In this document: positions 15,343-18,803 of the stretch, piece by piece | Position numbering within the stretch: the first letter of the stretch is position 1 | Layout: every line of letters begins with the position of its first letter | Assembly (NCBI GenBank): GCA_021808195.1 | Contig: JAKBCE010000052.1 | Span: 1-18,803 of the forward strand | Source of the DNA: Pseudomonadota bacterium | GTDB lineage: Bacteria > Pseudomonadota > Gammaproteobacteria > Steroidobacterales > Steroidobacteraceae | DNA length: 18,803 nucleotides | Direction: 5' to 3' | Notes under the pieces: model-generated | The model's input: the letters and a program-made list of their open reading frames with translations, nothing else | The model's database searches: none | Told to the model about the DNA's origin: nothing | Position numbers and translations under genes: made by a program

Positions 15343-17907
15343 TCAGAACTTCAGCGTGATCGATCCGTACACCAGCCGTGGCGCGCCAGGATTGGCAATA
15401 ATGTAACCACCGTAAGACGTCTGGAAATATCCACCGGAACTCACGTATTCGGTGGAGTTGTACTCCTTGTTCGCGGCATTGAGCACTTGTACCGAGAAGT
15501 TCGTGCTCTTCACTCCCGGCATCGATCCGACGAACAGATGGGTCTTGGCAGTCAGCGAGAGATTGATCAGATCGTACGCACTCATCGACAGATTGGTCGG
15601 TGTTCCTGCGTTCTTGTCGAACAGGTAGCGCTTCCCGACGTACTGATCCCACAGCGTCGCATGCATCCGGCCCACCGGCAGCCAGAACCGGTAGGTCACG
15701 CCAGCCGTCAGCGTATCCTCAGGCGAATTCGAGATCGGCAGGCCATAGGCCGTAGTGCCGCTGCTCGGGTCCTGGAACTCGATCCACTTGTCCTTCAGGT
15801 AGCCGAAATTCGCAAATCCGCTCCAATGACGGTTGAACGTCGTGTGCAGCGAGAAATCGACACCCTTATATTCCGCCGAACCGTAGCCGAAGTAGACAAT
15901 CGGGCTCGCGCCCTTGTTGTACGTGATCGTCTCGTTGCTCAGGCGAATGTGGAAGAAATCGAGCGACGCGTAGACATTACGCATTCCTCCGAAGCGCAGT
16001 GCAGCGAACCGCGCCCCGAAATCGTACGTTTCCGCCTTGGCCGGCTTGAGTGTTTGCAGATTCAGCGGGTAGGTATCCAGGTTACCGGAACTGGGGTTGT
16101 GCCGAGTGATCGAGAAATTCGCGAAGAGATTCAGATCACGAAGCGCCTCGTAGTTGATGCCGATTGAGGGCTCGTAGCGAACATTATCGGTGTTTTCATC
16201 CGGCACGGTATCGAATCCGCCGAAATTGATCGTCTGGCCACTGTTCGTCGTGATGGTCCCGCCTCCACCGAAATCAGCGTTCATGGTACCGCCCTGGCAG
16301 GAAGCCACGACCTGAGGGCTGTTCTGGTATTCCGAGCAGAATTGCTGCGGACTGAGGTTTGAGAAGTCGGTAACGAATCCGACGACGCGGAATCCAGGGA
16401 CGATCTTCAGACGCGGTATGGGCCTGAAATCGTCCTGCACGAACGCCGCCCAGTAGATGTTGTTCGTGGTGTTGTAGAACGTCTGCTCCGGCTGCGCGAG
16501 CGAACTGCCATCGAAGTCCGAATAGCCCTGGTAGTCACTCTTGGCACGGGAGAAGATCATGTATCCGCCGTACTTCAGAGTATCCATGCTGCTGAAGTCC
16601 TGCGTGAACGCGAGACGATCACCGAACGTCTTGGAATGCTCGATGTAATGCTCGACGTTGGTCGCACCGGAGTAATTCAGGAGCGGATTACTCGGCAAGC
16701 TCGACTGCACTCCCCCGCCATACTGCGAGAACAGCGGATTGCTCGGCAGGATGAAATTGTTCGAGCGGTAGTGCACCACCTTGCCGAAGCGCAGCCAGAC
16801 GATGTTCGACAGATGCAGGCTGCTGGAGAGATTCAGGTGCAGATGCGACCAGAGCATGTGATTCTGAATCTCGATGGTCTTGTGCCATACCGAGCGCGGC
16901 AGCGTCGCATAGAAGCCCGAGGTCTGCTGGCTGTACGGCTGACCGATTCCGAGCCCGCCAGTGTTGAGCAACGGCTGCGGCGTCAGCGGAATCATGTTCG
17001 GGCGCCACTCGTGGTTGCGCTGAAAGTAGTAGCCGAAGCTCACCGATCCGCTGGCCAGCTGCTTGCGGGTTTTGACGTACCCTTCTTCGGTGTCGGCCGG
17101 CAGACTGTCCTGGGTATCGCGGATCGCATCGCTGCGCCCGGAGGCGAGGCCGAATACGGTCGACCAGCCATGGACCTCGCCGGTGTTGTATACCGCCGAG
17201 GTGTCGTAAGTCGAGGAGCTTCCACCGGCCAGGGTGACCTTACCACCGGAGAGCGCACTCGGCTGCACGGGAATGAAATCGATGGTCCCGCCCATGCTGC
17301 TGTACCAGCGCTCGCTCGGGTTGCCGGGGCCAATGATGACGTTCTCGCCCTGCATCAATGCGCCGATCGGAACCTCGACGGAGTGCCACGCCGTGCCCTG
17401 GCTCAGGCTGTTGAGCGGCACGCCGTCGAATTCGGCCTGAATTGCATTCGTCTCCACGTCACCCGGGATGCTGTTGTACCCGACCTTGATGCCGCGGATT
17501 GAAATCGTCTGACGGCCGGTCGCGCTGTAATTGTTCGTGCCGGAGACGTATACGTTCGGCAGAACGCTGAGCGCCTGCGTACCACCCGCATCGGGACCAA
17601 ACATGTCGATCATCGTCTTCGTGACTGCCTCGGCGGGCTGCGAGGAGTTGCGCAGCTGCTTGGCGCTGAGGACCTGACTGGTGAAGTCGTGGTAGCCTTC
17701 GATCGTAACGAGCTTCAACGCGCCGGCGCCGGCTGCGGTTGCCGCGGCAGCCATCGCTGCATTTGCCGCCGCACTTGAGCTCGCGTTCGCGTTCGCGGCT
17801 GCCGATGCCCCGGCAGCACCGCCCTGCGCCGCCTGGGCTGGAATCGCAGCGCTCACGAGCACCGCCCCCAGGATCATCTGCACCGCACACTGGACTCGTG
17901 GATTCAT
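15343..17907 (-). CDS. TonB-dependent outer-membrane receptor, substrate unknown
   Basis: An 854-residue receptor starting at the ATG at 17907, with GGCGGAG just upstream. The signal peptide ends near IPAQA (about residue 27). A 35-residue linker made almost only of Ala, Gly, Ser and Asn follows, then KLVTIEG, which may include the TonB contact. The plug region (about 70-215) has LPNVYVSG, ISIRGIKVGYNSIPG and SMGGTIDFIP, and the barrel ends in ...GSITLKF with a C-terminal Phe. The protein is unlike the first receptor in its N-terminus and plug, so it is not a recent duplicate. No enzyme or carrier gene adjoins it on the same strand, and no copy of the sugar-locus operator is found upstream. 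An 11-bp-spaced direct repeat is present there instead. Substrate cannot be assigned from this window. Confidence 0.94.
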   Translation of the reverse strand: MNPRVQCAVQMILGAVLVSAAIPAQAAQGGAAGASAAANANASSSAAANAAMAAAATAAGAGALKLVTIEGYHDFTSQVLSAKQLRNSSQPAEAVTKTMIDMFGPDAGGTQALSVLPNVYVSGTNNYSATGRQTISIRGIKVGYNSIPGDVETNAIQAEFDGVPLNSLSQGTAWHSVEVPIGALMQGENVIIGPGNPSERWYSSMGGTIDFIPVQPSALSGGKVTLAGGSSSTYDTSAVYNTGEVHGWSTVFGLASGRSDAIRDTQDSLPADTEEGYVKTRKQLASGSVSFGYYFQRNHEWRPNMIPLTPQPLLNTGGLGIGQPYSQQTSGFYATLPRSVWHKTIEIQNHMLWSHLHLNLSSSLHLSNIVWLRFGKVVHYRSNNFILPSNPLFSQYGGGVQSSLPSNPLLNYSGATNVEHYIEHSKTFGDRLAFTQDFSSMDTLKYGGYMIFSRAKSDYQGYSDFDGSSLAQPEQTFYNTTNNIYWAAFVQDDFRPIPRLKIVPGFRVVGFVTDFSNLSPQQFCSEYQNSPQVVASCQGGTMNADFGGGGTITTNSGQTINFGGFDTVPDENTDNVRYEPSIGINYEALRDLNLFANFSITRHNPSSGNLDTYPLNLQTLKPAKAETYDFGARFAALRFGGMRNVYASLDFFHIRLSNETITYNKGASPIVYFGYGSAEYKGVDFSLHTTFNRHWSGFANFGYLKDKWIEFQDPSSGTTAYGLPISNSPEDTLTAGVTYRFWLPVGRMHATLWDQYVGKRYLFDKNAGTPTNLSMSAYDLINLSLTAKTHLFVGSMPGVKSTNFSVQVLNAANKEYNSTEYVSSGGYFQTSYGGYIIANPGAPRLVYGSITLKF

Positions 17908-17972
17908 GACTCCGCCTTTCTTCGATGTGGACGAAAGAATGGGCGGGCAAGGTAGTGACTCTACGTGACGCC

Positions 17973-17992
17973 AGCGTTGCGAAAGCGTTGCG
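17973..17992. repeat. Direct repeat AGCGTTGCG x2, 11-bp period, upstream of receptor 2
   Basis: Two exact 9-bp copies, at 17973-17981 and 17984-17992, are spaced by AA so that the repeat unit is 11 bp, one helical turn. They lie 66 to 85 nt upstream of the receptor ATG, a good position for a regulator. The region is shared with the divergent small membrane protein. No factor is assigned. Confidence 0.4.
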
Positions 17993-18112
17993 TGTTCGTG
18001 ACAGTTGCGCGGCCGATGTTTGAGTTATTGCGGGCAAGGCATTGATAGCAGAGGAAATTGCGGCGCATACCCGAAGGCTGGCGCTGGCGCGCAACAGTCG
18101 TAGAATGCCCGC

Positions 18113-18340
18113 ATGAGCCCCCTGACGATCTTTGGTCTATTCGCGGTCACAGCGATGCTCGTGTGTTATGCGCTCGAGGAGCGCCGAGCGGTGTACAGCC
18201 TGGCGTTCGGCGGGGCCTGCATCCTGGGATCAATCTATGGATTTCTGCAGGGCGCCTGGCCGTTCGGACTGGTCGAGGCTGTCTGGGCGCTCGTCGCCGC
18301 CCGGCGCTGGTGGCGCCGTCGACGCGCACCGCGCGACTGA
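18113..18340 (+). CDS. Small conserved-type membrane protein
   Basis: A 75-residue hydrophobic protein with about two to three short membrane segments: MSPLTIFGLFAVTAMLVCYA (1-20), a stretch around YSLAFGGACILGSIYGFLQG (28-47) and FGLVEAVWALVAARRW, followed by an Arg-rich cytoplasmic-looking tail. I recall similar short proteins ending in GAWPFGLVE..W from other Proteobacteria, without a known function; this recall was not checked by search. The ATG at 18113 has only a weak upstream ribosome-binding site. It is divergent from the second receptor (205-nt gap) and its last 106 nt overlap the antisense tail of the LssY_C gene. The clear amphipathic pattern makes this the more convincing reading of 18113-18234. 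Confidence 0.72.
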   Translation: MSPLTIFGLFAVTAMLVCYALEERRAVYSLAFGGACILGSIYGFLQGAWPFGLVEAVWALVAARRWWRRRRAPRD

Positions 18341-18803
18341 ACATTGCCGCGCAGCCCGAAGTGCGCATGCGGGTCCGGCCGACCGAGCAGTACGCAGCCG
18401 TCCCAGGCCGGCTCGGGCTTCTCCCCGGGCCGAGCCAGCACACGCGGACGCACCAGAGCCTGAGCCAGCACGTTGCGCGGCGTGTCGTAGTTGCGCAACG
18501 TGTGTGTCACGGTCATGACCGGTGCGACGCGCTCCAAACGCTCGGTGATGACCGTCCCGAGATACAACGGCTCGGTGACCGTCGCCGCGGTCAGGTCCGT
18601 GCCCGAGCGCCACAGCCGCAGAACGTACCGTTCGTGCGCAGCGGCGCTGCGATGCACCATCACGAGCGCCTCACGGTGGCCGCTCTGCAGATGCGGTAAT
18701 ACCGGCAGGTCGGCAAGCCCGACGTGCGGCTCGAACCAGCGGGCCGCGGTACGCAGCGTCCATCGCGGCGGGCGGCGCCAGCCGTGCGCCGCGAGTTCGC
18801 GCC
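18235..18803 (-). CDS. LssY_C-domain protein, C-terminal part (cut by window edge)
   Basis: About 189 codons enter from the right edge; the N-terminus is missing. The sequence ELAAHGWRRPPRWTLRTA, then ADLPVLPHLQSGHREAL, RYVLRLWRSG and PLYLGTVITERL fits the LssY C-terminal domain, which in many Proteobacteria follows a membrane DedA/PAP2-type region or stands alone. The domain's biochemical role is not established. After about residue AHFGLRGN the remaining roughly 40 residues are Arg/Ala/Ser-rich and lie largely antisense to the small membrane protein gene; no earlier stop exists in this frame (stop TAG at 18235-18237). Either the gene truly has this low-complexity tail or a frameshift near 18340 removed an earlier stop. 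Confidence 0.72.
   Translation of the reverse strand, partial: RELAAHGWRRPPRWTLRTAARWFEPHVGLADLPVLPHLQSGHREALVMVHRSAAAHERYVLRLWRSGTDLTAATVTEPLYLGTVITERLERVAPVMTVTHTLRNYDTPRNVLAQALVRPRVLARPGEKPEPAWDGCVLLGRPDPHAHFGLRGNVQSRGARRRRHQRRAATSAQTASTSPNGQAPCRNP

Overview
The window is GC-rich, densely coding DNA from a Gram-negative bacterium. Two large TonB-dependent outer-membrane receptors, a periplasmic alpha-galactosidase, a flavin-dependent halogenase beside a receptor, and two multidomain c-di-GMP proteins fit a free-living Gammaproteobacterium of the Xanthomonadales/Nevskiales/Steroidobacter type. That placement is an inference from gene style, not a measured phylogeny. No rRNA, tRNA, CRISPR array, insertion sequence or phage gene was found.

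Left part (1-9747): a sugar-utilisation locus. On the minus strand, in transcription order, are sucrose phosphorylase (7385-5868), a ROK-family fructokinase (5795-4899), a TonB-dependent receptor (4763-2151), a tryptophan-halogenase-family flavoprotein (2078-579) and a GH27 alpha-galactosidase cut by the left edge (558-1). Divergent from the phosphorylase is an MFS transporter (7464-8732). Tail to tail with the transporter is a LacI-family regulator (9747-8710). The gene set suggests that raffinose-type galactosyl-sucrose, or sucrose itself, crosses the outer membrane through the receptor. The alpha-galactosidase would trim it, the MFS protein would import the sucrose, and phosphorolysis plus fructokinase would give glucose-1-phosphate and fructose-6-phosphate. 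Two near-identical LacI-type operators (consensus TGCAAwCGwTTGTA) lie in the phosphorylase/MFS divergent promoter and in front of the receptor. A weaker copy sits 22 bp from the receptor operator. These sites tie the two halves into one likely regulon and place the halogenase inside it.

Middle part (9794-14779): two adjacent minus-strand c-di-GMP proteins. The upstream one is membrane-anchored with PAS-GAF-PAS-GGDEF-EAL domains. The downstream one is soluble with a GAF-like region, a degenerate GGDEF domain and an EAL-type domain. Both EAL domains keep the visible catalytic residues. Both GGDEF domains look catalytically impaired, the upstream one despite an intact GGDEF string, so the pair probably acts as phosphodiesterases or receptors.

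Right part (14780-18803): a 563-nt gene-free gap with tandem stem-loops, a second TonB-dependent receptor of unknown substrate (17907-15343), a small conserved-type membrane protein on the plus strand (18113-18340), and the C-terminal part of an LssY_C-domain protein entering from the right edge on the minus strand. The tail of the LssY_C gene overlaps the small gene by 106 nt.

The best candidates for something undescribed are the halogenase co-directional with receptor and glycosidase under a sugar-type operator, and the tandem/shared LacI operator system.
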